Origin: Rhizobium johnstonii 3841
Lineage (GTDB): Bacteria; Pseudomonadota; Alphaproteobacteria; Rhizobiales; Rhizobiaceae
NCBI RefSeq assembly: GCF_000009265.1
Contig: NC_008380.1
Location: forward strand, 4,795,501 to 4,859,500
Length of the DNA stretch: 64,000 nt
Reading direction: 5' to 3'
Shown here: positions 45,912-54,170 of the stretch, in pieces
Layout of the letters: every line of letters starts with the position of its first letter
Position numbering within the stretch: the stretch's first letter is position 1
Translations under genes and position numbers: made by a program
The notes under the pieces: generated by a model
What the model was told of the DNA's origin: nothing
Databases searched by the model: none
Seen by the model: the letters and a program-made list of their open reading frames with translations, nothing else

Positions 45912-48602
45912 TCAGCGGTCGAGGATGTCGCCTTCGGTCGGAACGAGGATCTCGCGTTTGCCGGCATGATTGGCCGGTCCGATGATGCCCTCCTTCTCCA
46001 TGCGCTCGACGAGCGAGGCAGCACGGTTGTAGCCGATACCAAGCCGGCGCTGGACGTAGGAGGTCGACGCCTTGCCGTCGCGCAGCACGATGGCGACCGC
46101 CTGGTCGTAGGGATCTTCCGATTCGGAAAGATTGGACGTGCCGGCCGGGCCGCCGCCGCCGCCGTAGTCGCCGTCTTCGTCGTCATCGGCGGTGATCGCG
46201 TCGAGATATTGCGGCGAGCCCTGAGTCTTCAAGTAGGAGACGATCTCTTCCACCTCGACATCGGAAACGAACGGGCCGTGCACGCGCTGGATACGTCCGC
46301 CACCCGCCATGTAGAGCATGTCGCCCATGCCGAGCAGCTGTTCGGCGCCCTGTTCGCCGAGAATGGTGCGGCTGTCGATCTTCGAGGTCACCTGGAAGGA
46401 GATGCGGGTCGGGAAGTTCGCCTTGATCGTGCCGGTGATGACGTCGACCGACGGACGCTGTGTCGCCATGATCACGTGGATGCCGGCCGCACGGGCCATC
46501 TGTGCCAGACGCTGGACGGCGCCTTCGATATCCTTGCCGGCGACCATCATCAGGTCTGCCATCTCGTCGATGATCACGACGATGTAGGGCATCGGCCGCA
46601 GATCGAATTCTTCGGTTTCGTACATCGCCTCGCCGGTATGGCGGTCGAAGCCGGTCTGCACCGTGCGCGAGATCGCCTCGCCCTTCGACAGCGCCTGCTC
46701 GACGCGGGTGTTGAAGCCGTCGATGTTGCGGACGCCGATCTTCGACATCTTCTTGTAGCGCTCTTCCATCTCGCGCACGGTCCATTTGAGCGCGACGACG
46801 GCCTTCTTCGGATCGGTGACGACAGGCGAAAGCAGGTGCGGGATGCCGTCATAGACGGACAGTTCGAGCATCTTCGGGTCGATCATGATCAGCCGGCACT
46901 GTTCCGGCGTCATGCGGTAGAGCAGCGACAGGATCATTGTGTTGATGGCGACCGACTTGCCGGAGCCGGTGGTGCCGGCGACGAGCAGATGCGGCATCTT
47001 GGCAAGATCGGCGATCACGGCTTCGCCGCCGATCGTCTTGCCGAGCGCCATGGCGAGCTTCGCCTTGCTGCCCTCGAAATCCCGGGAGGCGATGAGTTCA
47101 CGCAGATAGACGGTCTCGCGCGTCTGGTTCGGCAATTCGATGCCGATCGCGTTGCGGCCGGGCACGACGGCGACGCGGGCGGCAATGGCGCTCATCGAGC
47201 GGGCGATATCGTCGGCAAGGCCGATGACGCGCGACGACTTGATGCCGGGCGCCGGCTCCAGTTCGTAAAGCGTGACGACGGGACCGGGACGGACATGGAT
47301 GATCTCGCCCTTGACGCCGAAATCTTCGAGCACGCCTTCGAGCATGCGGGCATTCTGCTCCAGTGCATCGGCCGAAAGCGTGGAGTCGCGCACGACATTC
47401 TTCGGTTCGGCGAGCAGATGCATCGACGGAAGCTGGAAACCCTCGGGGCGGATAAACGAACCCTGCGCCTCCCGCTCGATGCGGGCGCTGGGCTTCGGAC
47501 GTGCGACGACGGGAACGACGCGCGGTTCCGGCTTGCCGGCCGCTTTTGCCGGCGCGCGAATCATCCAGTCGTCGTCATCGTCGTCGGGCAGGATATCGGC
47601 CGGGCGCGGCGGCATGTCGTTATCGAAGGGCAGGTCGTCGTCATTCTCATCGTCGTCATCGATGGACATCGACGGCGCGGAGACGATGCGCCGCGGCGAA
47701 GCCGTCCTTGCCCCCATCGATGGTTCCATCGAGGGTTCCATGCGCTCACCGCGGACGGTCGGCGCCTTGGCGCGAACGGGCTCGTTCAGCGTGCCGAACT
47801 CGTCATCGTTGAAATCATAAGGTGATTCGTAATCGCCCTGGCGCCGCTTGCGCGGACCCATGCCGACCAGCCGGCGCAGTCGGGCCTGGCTCATGTACCA
47901 GGCATGCGTCACGGCGCCGCTGAGAGCGACCCAGCGGGACTCGTCTTCCTCCTCGTCCTCGTCTCCGACGACGCGGGCCTTGCTACGCGTATCGACGTAG
48001 TCTTCCTCGATCTCCTCGTCGGCGTCGCTGCGGCCGACAAGGCCTGATGCAAAGAGCATCAGCCAGGCGGTCGGCGCGGCGAAGATGCAGCCGACGACCA
48101 TGGCGAAGGTGCCTGTGGGATAAGCACCGACGAAAAGTGCGGGAAAACGCAGGATCATGTCGCCGATGACACCGCCGATGCCGTTCGGGATCGGCCAGGT
48201 GAGCGGCGGCGGAAAGCAGCCGAGGACGGCGCAGGAAAGCACCGAACCGCCGAACCAGGCGCCGGCACGGGCAGGAATCCGGCTGAAGCGGCGACCCGAG
48301 ATCAGCGTCAGCGCCCAGGCGACGATCGGCAGCATCGAAACGACGCTGGCAAGCCCGAGGAACTGCATGACGATATCGGCAAAGGCAGCCCCGCTGTAGC
48401 CGAGAATATTCGTCGGCAGGTTGGCGGTCGCATAGGAATAGCTCGGATCCGCAACATTCCAGGTCGCCAGTGCCGCGACGCAGAACGCCAGCAGCAGAAA
48501 GATCGCAAAGCCGATAAGCGCCTGGATCTGCCGCAGCATGAATGCCGAGAAGGAGAACCGATCCGGACGGCCATCCATTGCCGGCGACGTGCTTCTTGCC
48601 AT
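45912..48602 (-). CDS. ftsK: DNA translocase FtsK
   Basis: An 896-residue septal DNA pump. Four or so N-terminal helices (about residues 25-180), a charged linker rich in Asp/Glu/Pro/Arg, then the motor domain with Walker A GTTGSGKSVAIN and Walker B VVIIDEMADL, and a C-terminal winged-helix gamma domain (STSYVQRRLGIGYNRAASLVERMEKEGIIG) that reads KOPS. Start at MARSTSPAMDG; the frame opens ten codons earlier. A CtrA-type box lies 90 bases upstream. Confidence 0.96.
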   Translation of the reverse strand: MARSTSPAMDGRPDRFSFSAFMLRQIQALIGFAIFLLLAFCVAALATWNVADPSYSYATANLPTNILGYSGAAFADIVMQFLGLASVVSMLPIVAWALTLISGRRFSRIPARAGAWFGGSVLSCAVLGCFPPPLTWPIPNGIGGVIGDMILRFPALFVGAYPTGTFAMVVGCIFAAPTAWLMLFASGLVGRSDADEEIEEDYVDTRSKARVVGDEDEEEDESRWVALSGAVTHAWYMSQARLRRLVGMGPRKRRQGDYESPYDFNDDEFGTLNEPVRAKAPTVRGERMEPSMEPSMGARTASPRRIVSAPSMSIDDDDENDDDLPFDNDMPPRPADILPDDDDDDWMIRAPAKAAGKPEPRVVPVVARPKPSARIEREAQGSFIRPEGFQLPSMHLLAEPKNVVRDSTLSADALEQNARMLEGVLEDFGVKGEIIHVRPGPVVTLYELEPAPGIKSSRVIGLADDIARSMSAIAARVAVVPGRNAIGIELPNQTRETVYLRELIASRDFEGSKAKLAMALGKTIGGEAVIADLAKMPHLLVAGTTGSGKSVAINTMILSLLYRMTPEQCRLIMIDPKMLELSVYDGIPHLLSPVVTDPKKAVVALKWTVREMEERYKKMSKIGVRNIDGFNTRVEQALSKGEAISRTVQTGFDRHTGEAMYETEEFDLRPMPYIVVIIDEMADLMMVAGKDIEGAVQRLAQMARAAGIHVIMATQRPSVDVITGTIKANFPTRISFQVTSKIDSRTILGEQGAEQLLGMGDMLYMAGGGRIQRVHGPFVSDVEVEEIVSYLKTQGSPQYLDAITADDDEDGDYGGGGGPAGTSNLSESEDPYDQAVAIVLRDGKASTSYVQRRLGIGYNRAASLVERMEKEGIIGPANHAGKREILVPTEGDILDR

Positions 48603-48691
48603 GTGTCTAACCCGTCCAATGCCTGAGGACACGCGAATCGCTGAAGCTTCGCCGTGCCAAAATGCGTCCGCTCTACCTAATCAGAGCCGGG

Positions 48692-48706
48692 TTAAAGCGA
48701 TGTTAA
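48692..48706 (-). promoter_or_regulatory. CtrA-type binding box upstream of ftsK
   Basis: TTAA-N7-TTAA is matched perfectly: TTAA at 48692-48695 and at 48703-48706, with the minus strand reading TTAACATCGCTTTAACC. It lies 90-104 bases upstream of the ftsK start. Confidence 0.7.
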
Positions 48707-48743
48707 CCATGCATGCCTGGACGACAATTCCGAACCGGGAAAT

Positions 48744-48775
48744 GAAAAAGGCCCGAACCTTGAAAGGTCCGGGCC
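48744..48775 (-). terminator. Rho-independent terminator of amtB
   Basis: On the minus strand GGCCCGGACCTTTCAAGGTTCGGGCC followed by TTTTT; the stem is 10-11 bp with one mismatch. It lies 78 bases past the amtB stop. Confidence 0.9.
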
Positions 48776-48852
48776 AAATGCGGTCTATGGTTAGATAGGC
48801 CGCGACGGGCCGTGAAGCGGCGCCCTTCTGCCGGGCGCCGCAAACCCTGTGA

Positions 48853-50280
48853 TCAAGAAGAGTGGTAGGCGGCTTCGCCGTGCGTCGAAAGGTCGAGACC
48901 TTCGCGCTCGGCTTCGACGGTCACACGCAGGCCGATGACGACGTCGACGATCTTGAAGAGGATCGCCGAGCCGATACCGGACCACAGCAGCGTCGTCAGC
49001 ACGCCCTTGGCCTGGTTCCAGACCTGGGTTGCCGTGCCGGCATAGGAGGCTGCGAAGTCGGCTGTGGAATAATCGACGATGCCTGCACCACCGAGTGCCG
49101 GGTTGACGAGGATACCGGTGCCGAGAGCGCCAATGATACCGCCGATGCAATGGACGCCGAAGACATCGAGGCTGTCGTCGTAGTTGAACTTGTTCTTCAC
49201 GACGTCGACGAAGAAGTAGCAGACCGGCGAAACGATCAGGCCGAGAACGATCGCACCCATCGGGCCGGCAAAGCCTGCCGCCGGAGTGATGGCAACGAGA
49301 CCGGCGACCGCACCGGAAGCACCACCGAGCATGGAGGCCTTGCCGCGGGTCAGGCTTTCGACGATGCACCAGGACACAGCGGCAGCAGCCGTTGCGACGA
49401 AGGTGTTGATAAAGGCAAGCGAGGCATAGGCATTGGCTTCGAGGTTAGAGCCGGCGTTGAAGCCGAACCAGCCGACCCAGAGCAGCGAGGCGCCGACCAT
49501 GGTCAGCGTCATCGAGTGCGGAGCCATGATTTCCTTCTTATAACCCGTGCGCTTGCCGAGCATGATGGCGCCGACGAGGCCCGCAATACCGGCATTGATG
49601 TGAACGACCGTGCCGCCGGCAAAGTCGATTGCGCCGTAGGAGAAGATCAGGCCGGCCGGCGAGGTGTAGGAGCTCGGACCGCCCCAGAACCAGACCATGT
49701 GTGCCATCGGGAAGTAGATGAAGGTGACCCAGAGCACGACGAAGAGCATGACGGCCGAGAACTTGACGCGCTCGGCGAATGCGCCGACGATCAGGCCGGG
49801 GGTGATGCAGGCAAACGTCATCTGGAACACGATGAAGGTGTATTCCGGAATGGCGACGCCCTTCGAGAAGGTTTCTACGAGCGACGAGGTGTTGACGCCG
49901 GCAAGGAAGGCCTTGGAGAAGCCGCCGACGAAGCTGTTCAGCGAACCACCGTCGGTGAAGGCGAGCGAATAGCCGTAGGTCACCCAGATCAGCGCCACGA
50001 CGGCCGTGATCATGAAGACCTGCATCAGCACCGAGAGCATGTTCTTGGCACGGACGAGACCGCCGTAGAAAAGCGCAAGGCCCGGGATGGTCATCAGAAG
50101 GACGAGCGCCGAGGAGACGAGCATCCAGGTATTATCACCCTTGTCCATGGTGAGAGCAGGAGCAGCAGCGGCGGTGGCGGCCGGCGCAGCCTCCTGCGCG
50201 AAAGCGACGGCCGGCGCCAGAAGGGCGGCCGAAGCTGCGCAAACACGCGCAAAGGTGGAAGAAAACTTCGAAATTGACAT
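48853..50280 (-). CDS. amtB: Ammonium transporter AmtB
   Basis: A 475-residue inner-membrane ammonium channel. A signal-like N-terminus (to about residue 28) and an Ala-rich linker precede about eleven helices. Family blocks FYGGLVRAKNMLSVL, WFGFNAGSN and FGVHCIGGIIGALGTGIL (pore His region) are present. It follows glnK by 27 bases, the standard nitrogen-regulated pair, and GlnK blocks the channel when nitrogen is plentiful. Confidence 0.97.
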   Translation of the reverse strand: MSISKFSSTFARVCAASAALLAPAVAFAQEAAPAATAAAAPALTMDKGDNTWMLVSSALVLLMTIPGLALFYGGLVRAKNMLSVLMQVFMITAVVALIWVTYGYSLAFTDGGSLNSFVGGFSKAFLAGVNTSSLVETFSKGVAIPEYTFIVFQMTFACITPGLIVGAFAERVKFSAVMLFVVLWVTFIYFPMAHMVWFWGGPSSYTSPAGLIFSYGAIDFAGGTVVHINAGIAGLVGAIMLGKRTGYKKEIMAPHSMTLTMVGASLLWVGWFGFNAGSNLEANAYASLAFINTFVATAAAAVSWCIVESLTRGKASMLGGASGAVAGLVAITPAAGFAGPMGAIVLGLIVSPVCYFFVDVVKNKFNYDDSLDVFGVHCIGGIIGALGTGILVNPALGGAGIVDYSTADFAASYAGTATQVWNQAKGVLTTLLWSGIGSAILFKIVDVVIGLRVTVEAEREGLDLSTHGEAAYHSS

Positions 50281-50307
50281 TGGAAAAAGCTCCTTGATCT
50301 GCCGTTC

Positions 50308-50646
50308 TTACAGCGCTTCTGAATCGGTTTCGCCCGTACGGATGCGCACGGCATGGTCGATCGAATAGACGAAGATCTTGCCGTCACCGATCTGGCCGGT
50401 CTTGGCCGAAGCCGCAATGGCCTCGACCGCCCTGTCGACGAGTTCCGATGCAACAGCGATTTCGATCTTGAGCTTCGGCAGGAAGCTGACTGCGTATTCG
50501 GTGCCGCGATAGATTTCGGTATGCCCCTTCTGGCGCCCGTAGCCCTTCACCTCGGTTACGGTCAGCCCCTGAATACCGATCGCCGTAAGGGCTTCGCGGA
50601 CCTCATCGAGCTTGAACGGCTTGATAATGGCCATCACAATTTTCAT
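50308..50646 (-). CDS. glnK: PII signalling protein GlnK
   Basis: A 112-residue PII protein from the ATG giving MKIVMAIIKPFK. The T-loop carries Tyr51 (IYRGTEYAVSF), the uridylylation site, and the blocks GKIFVYSIDHAVRIRTGE are intact. It senses 2-oxoglutarate and ATP/ADP and regulates AmtB and NtrB. Four extra residues upstream (MGNQ) are unlikely to be translated. Confidence 0.97.
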   Translation of the reverse strand: MKIVMAIIKPFKLDEVREALTAIGIQGLTVTEVKGYGRQKGHTEIYRGTEYAVSFLPKLKIEIAVASELVDRAVEAIAASAKTGQIGDGKIFVYSIDHAVRIRTGETDSEAL

Positions 50647-50731
50647 CTGGTTTCCCATCCTTCGTTATCCTCGGCGCGGAGCCGACTCTCCTTGCCGCTG
50701 ACGTTCCTGAACAGCGACCGGCCAATACACA

Positions 50732-50747
50732 TTCAAGGGACGTGCCA
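50732..50747 (-). promoter_or_regulatory. Sigma54-type promoter of glnK-amtB
   Basis: Minus strand TGGCACG-N4-TTGAA, one base from the TGGCACG-N4-TTGC consensus. It lies about 85-100 bases upstream of the glnK start, on the correct strand. Nitrogen control through NtrC is the known rule for this operon. Confidence 0.8.
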
Positions 50748-50869
50748 GATTCGAGACGGGTGGTAAGTTATTGAAAAGTAAAGGTTATAATAAAGAGTGC
50801 CAATAAACAGGCAGATGATTGGCCAATAAGCGCACAAATAACGCGCAAATTTATAAAGTTGCACAATTT

Positions 50870-51754
50870 TTATTCATTTGCCTTTTTACGAATCAGGCCT
50901 TCCTGCGCGACCGATGCGATCAGGTTGCCGGATCGTGTAAATAGGCTACCCCGGGTTAATCCTCTGGCGCCTGAAGCCGACGGACTGTCCTGCGTATAAA
51001 GCAGCCAGTCGTCGAGTTTGCAGGGTCTGTGGAACCACATCGAGTGATCGAGGCTCGCCACCTGCAGGCTCTGGTCGAAGATGGACGTTCCGTGCGCATA
51101 GAGCGACGTATCGAGCAGCGTCATGTCCGAAAGATAGGCAAGCACTGCCGCCTGATAGAGCCGGTCGTCGGGAACCGGGCCGGTAGCGCGCACCCAGACG
51201 TCCTGTTTGGGATCGAGCTTCCTGTCGGAAAAATAATGCGTCAGCGAGACGGGGCGGATCTCGATCGGCCGCTCACGCTGCCAGTATTTTCGGATCGCTT
51301 CCGGCGCGTGGGCGAGATACTCTTCCTTGATCTGCTGTTCGCCGAGCAGCGCCTCCGGCATCTCGACCTCGGGCATCGCGATCTGGTGCTCGAAGCCCGG
51401 CTCCTCCACCTGGAAGGAGGCCGACAGCGCGAAGATCGCCTTGCCATGCTGGATGGCGACGACGCGCCGCGTGTTGAAGCTCGATCCGTCGCGGATGCGC
51501 TCCGCCTGATAGATGATCGGCACCGTGGGATCGCCGGGACGCATGAAATAAGCATGCAGCGAATGGACGAAACGCTCGCCCTCGATGGTGCGCTGCGCCG
51601 CCATCAGCGCCTGGCCGATCACCTGGCCGCCGAAGACCCGCTGCCAGCCGACCTTGGGGCTGCGGCCGCGGAAGATATCGACCTCGATCGGCTCGAGGTC
51701 GAGCGTCGAAAGCAGCGTCTCCATCGCCGAAGGCCCCGATGTCTCGCCCGTCAT
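50870..51754 (-). CDS. tesB: Acyl-CoA thioesterase II
   Basis: A 294-residue double-hotdog thioesterase. Blocks WQRVFGGQVIGQALMAAQRTI, RRVVAIQHGKAIFALSASFQ, SLDHSMWFHRP and SRGSLFTRSGNLIASVAQEGLIR match TesB. It hydrolyses medium/long-chain acyl-CoAs. Start at MTGETSGPSAME; the frame opens further upstream without likeness. Divergent from the UbiH-type gene. Confidence 0.93.
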   Translation of the reverse strand: MTGETSGPSAMETLLSTLDLEPIEVDIFRGRSPKVGWQRVFGGQVIGQALMAAQRTIEGERFVHSLHAYFMRPGDPTVPIIYQAERIRDGSSFNTRRVVAIQHGKAIFALSASFQVEEPGFEHQIAMPEVEMPEALLGEQQIKEEYLAHAPEAIRKYWQRERPIEIRPVSLTHYFSDRKLDPKQDVWVRATGPVPDDRLYQAAVLAYLSDMTLLDTSLYAHGTSIFDQSLQVASLDHSMWFHRPCKLDDWLLYTQDSPSASGARGLTRGSLFTRSGNLIASVAQEGLIRKKANE

Positions 51755-51837
51755 TTCTATGTCTCCCAGCGGTAGGAAGTGAAGTTGCGATGATCTATAT
51801 AGAGCACATCTGAGGCACAAGGTACGGGAGCGGCGCG

Positions 51838-53052
51838 ATGCTGGACATGCTGGTTGTGGGCGGGGGTTATGTCGGCCTTTCCGCCGCTATCGCGGTCAAA
51901 CAGGCCGCGCCGCATCTGAATGTCGCGGTCGTCGAGGCGGCTCCCGAGCATGTCTGGAAAAACGATACGCGCGCTTCCGCCATCATCGCGGCGGCGGCGA
52001 AGATGCTCGAGGTCTTCGGCATCTGGAACGAGATCGAGCCGGAAGCCCAGCCGATCACCAAAATGATCGTCACCGATTCCAAGACCTCCGATCCGGTGCG
52101 TCCGGTTTTTCTGACCTTCGACGGCGAAGTGGCCGATGGCCGGCCTTTCGCCCACATGATCCCGAATGTTGTGATGGTCGCCGCCCTGCGCGGCGCCTGC
52201 GACCGGCTCGGCATCGACATCCGCCACGGGCTCGGCGCCACGGAGCTGAAGACCCACGACACCCATGTCACCGTCACGCTTTCGGACGGCAGCGCGCTGG
52301 AAACCCGGCTGCTGGTTGCCTGCGACGGCGTACGCTCGAAACTGCGCGATCTCGCCGGCATCAGAACCGTCACCTGGGACTACGGCCAGTCCGGCATCGT
52401 TGCGACCGTCGAACACGAGCGGCCGCATGACGGCTGCGCCGAGGAACATTTTCTGCCGGCCGGCCCCTTCGCCATTCTGCCGCTCAAGAACAACCGCTCC
52501 TCGCTCGTCTGGACGGAGCGCACGCAGGATGCCAACCGGCTGGTCGCTGCAGACGACCTGATCTTCGAGGAAGAGCTCGAGCGCCGCTTCGGCCACAAGC
52601 TCGGCAGCCTGAAGGTTATCGGCGACAAGCGTGCCTTCCCGCTCGGCCTGACGCTCGCCCGCTCCTTCGTCGCACCACGCTTCGCGCTGGCCGGCGACGC
52701 CGCCCACGGCATCCACCCGATTTCGGGTCAGGGCCTCAATCTCGGCTTCAAGGATGTGGCGGCACTCGCCGAAACCGTGGTGGAGGCCGACCGCCTCGGC
52801 CTCGATATCGGCTCGATCAACATTCTCGAGCGCTACCAGACCTGGCGGCGCTTCGACACTTTCCGCATGGGAGTGACGACCGACGTGCTGAACCGGCTCT
52901 TCTCCAACGACGCGACGCCGATCCGCATCGCCCGCGACGTCGGCCTCGGCATCGTCGACCGGCTGCCGCGTCTCAAATCCTTCTTCATCGGCCAGGCGGC
53001 CGGAACGACGGCAAAAGACAATCCGCGGCTGCTTGCCGGCCAGACGATTTAA
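51838..53052 (+). CDS. UbiH/UbiF/COQ6-family FAD monooxygenase
   Basis: A 404-residue flavoprotein hydroxylase, probably of ubiquinone synthesis. FAD motifs: GGGYVGLSAA near the N-terminus, CDGVRSK in the middle and GDAAHGIHPISGQGLNLGFKD near residue 285. Which ring position it hydroxylates cannot be told from the sequence. A copy of repeat family B starts right after the stop. Confidence 0.92.
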   Translation: MLDMLVVGGGYVGLSAAIAVKQAAPHLNVAVVEAAPEHVWKNDTRASAIIAAAAKMLEVFGIWNEIEPEAQPITKMIVTDSKTSDPVRPVFLTFDGEVADGRPFAHMIPNVVMVAALRGACDRLGIDIRHGLGATELKTHDTHVTVTLSDGSALETRLLVACDGVRSKLRDLAGIRTVTWDYGQSGIVATVEHERPHDGCAEEHFLPAGPFAILPLKNNRSSLVWTERTQDANRLVAADDLIFEEELERRFGHKLGSLKVIGDKRAFPLGLTLARSFVAPRFALAGDAAHGIHPISGQGLNLGFKDVAALAETVVEADRLGLDIGSINILERYQTWRRFDTFRMGVTTDVLNRLFSNDATPIRIARDVGLGIVDRLPRLKSFFIGQAAGTTAKDNPRLLAGQTI

Positions 53053-53058
53053 CCTTTT

Positions 53059-53122
53059 ACGCAATTCCCGGCAAAAGCGCTTGGCGCTTTGCCTGGGAAA
53101 ACCGCTTCCTGGAATTGCTTTA
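53059..53122. repeat. Dispersed repeat family B
   Basis: CGCAATTCCCGGCAAAAGCG...GGAATTGCTTTA, closely related to 43457-43530. It fills the gap between two convergent genes and overlaps the last codon of the Trm112-like gene. Confidence 0.85.
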
Positions 53123-53308
53123 GTCGTCGAGGCGGCGGGCTTCGGACATCAGCATGATCGGAATGCCGTCGCGGATCGGATAGGCAAGCCGCGCCTTTTC
53201 CGAGACAAGTTCATTGTGCTCGCGATCATAGGAAAGCCGGCCCTTGGAGAGCGGGCAGACCAGGAGATCGAGCAGCTTTGGATCGACGCGGCTGAGTTTT
53301 TCATCCAT
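53120..53308 (-). CDS. Trm112-family (UPF0434) protein
   Basis: A 62-residue protein with VDPKLLDLLVCPLSKGRLSYD and PIRDGIPIMLMSEARRL, the bacterial Trm112/UPF0434 pattern. It has a single Cys instead of the zinc-binding set of eukaryotic Trm112. In eukaryotes Trm112 activates methyltransferases; the bacterial role is unknown. It lies 9 bases after the LON-domain gene. Confidence 0.88.
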   Translation of the reverse strand: MDEKLSRVDPKLLDLLVCPLSKGRLSYDREHNELVSEKARLAYPIRDGIPIMLMSEARRLDD

Positions 53309-53317
53309 GGCTGAAGT

Positions 53318-53989
53318 CTACTGCAGAACCGTGTCGGAGTCACCGAAGACGCGCGCCAGCACGATTTCGGTAATGGCGATCAGCGTCTCGGCCCGGGTCT
53401 TCAGGTCGGGCGCCTCCAGCAGCGCCTGTTTTTCCGCCGGCCCGAAGGGCGACATCATCGCCAGCGAATTGACGAGCGTCAGATTACTCGCCCGCTCGAC
53501 GCTCTCCCAGTCGGCCTCCAGCTTATTGGCATCGAGATAGGCCTTGAAGGCGGTGAGAAGTGCCGCGCGATCGACCGCGCCCTCCTCGTTCTCGGCCGAG
53601 AGATCGGCGATAAAGGGAGCGATGCGGAAGGTGCGAAAGGGATGGCTGGTCGCTTTCTCCTCCAGCAGCCGGAAACGGCAGACGCCGGTCAGCGACACGA
53701 TATAGCGCCCGTCGCCGGTCTCGGCGAAGGAGGTGATGCGGCCGAGGCAACCGACAGCGGCAAGGTTGGGCTCGCCGCCCTTGTCCTCATGTTCGCCGAG
53801 CGCCGGCTGCACCATGCCGATCAGCCGGTTTCCGGTCAGTGCTGCATCCAGCATCGCCAGATAGCGCGGCTCGAAAATGTTGAGTGGAAGCTGCCCGGCC
53901 GGCAGGAGGAGGGCGCCGGTCAGGGGGAAGACAGCGATCGCATCAGGCAGATCGCCCGGCTTCAGGTATCTGGCATTCCCGACTTGCAT
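53318..53989 (-). CDS. LON N-terminal-domain (substrate-binding) protein
   Basis: A 223-residue protein with only the LON substrate-recognition domain: AVFPLTGALLLPAGQLPLNIFEPRYLAMLDAAL and VGCLGRITSFAETGDGRYIVSLTGVCRFRL. No AAA or protease domain follows. The ATG giving MQVGNARYLK is preferred among several. It sits between the thioredoxin-TPR gene and the Trm112-like gene, a gene order seen in related genomes. Confidence 0.88.
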   Translation of the reverse strand: MQVGNARYLKPGDLPDAIAVFPLTGALLLPAGQLPLNIFEPRYLAMLDAALTGNRLIGMVQPALGEHEDKGGEPNLAAVGCLGRITSFAETGDGRYIVSLTGVCRFRLLEEKATSHPFRTFRIAPFIADLSAENEEGAVDRAALLTAFKAYLDANKLEADWESVERASNLTLVNSLAMMSPFGPAEKQALLEAPDLKTRAETLIAITEIVLARVFGDSDTVLQ

Positions 53990-54093
53990 GAAACCGTCCC
54001 GCATTCTTGTAACGGGCATGCCCGTCTTCACGAGAATGTGGTGCCCTCGTCCGAAAACGCAAGGGCAGATGCTCGAAACTTAGCGGTAACCTC

Positions 54094-54168
54094 GAAAATC
54101 GGAATCGATTTTCGAGAAGCACTACGCGTAGATTCAAAGTGATAGCGTGTCTTGTTGGACGCGCTACA
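54094..54168. repeat. Dispersed repeat family C copy
   Basis: AAAATCGGAATCGATTTTCG (an AAAATCG/CGATTTT palindrome), then AAGCACTACGCGTAGATTCA and AGTGATAGCGTGTC, aligning with 35945-36005. The right half is shortened. Lies between cnoX and the LON-domain gene. Confidence 0.75.
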
Positions 54169-54170
54169 CC

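Noticed and set aside
45786..47825. A 679-codon frame antisense to ftsK
   Set aside because: A shadow of the FtsK motor and linker; composition is His/Arg/Asp-rich and unlike a folded protein.
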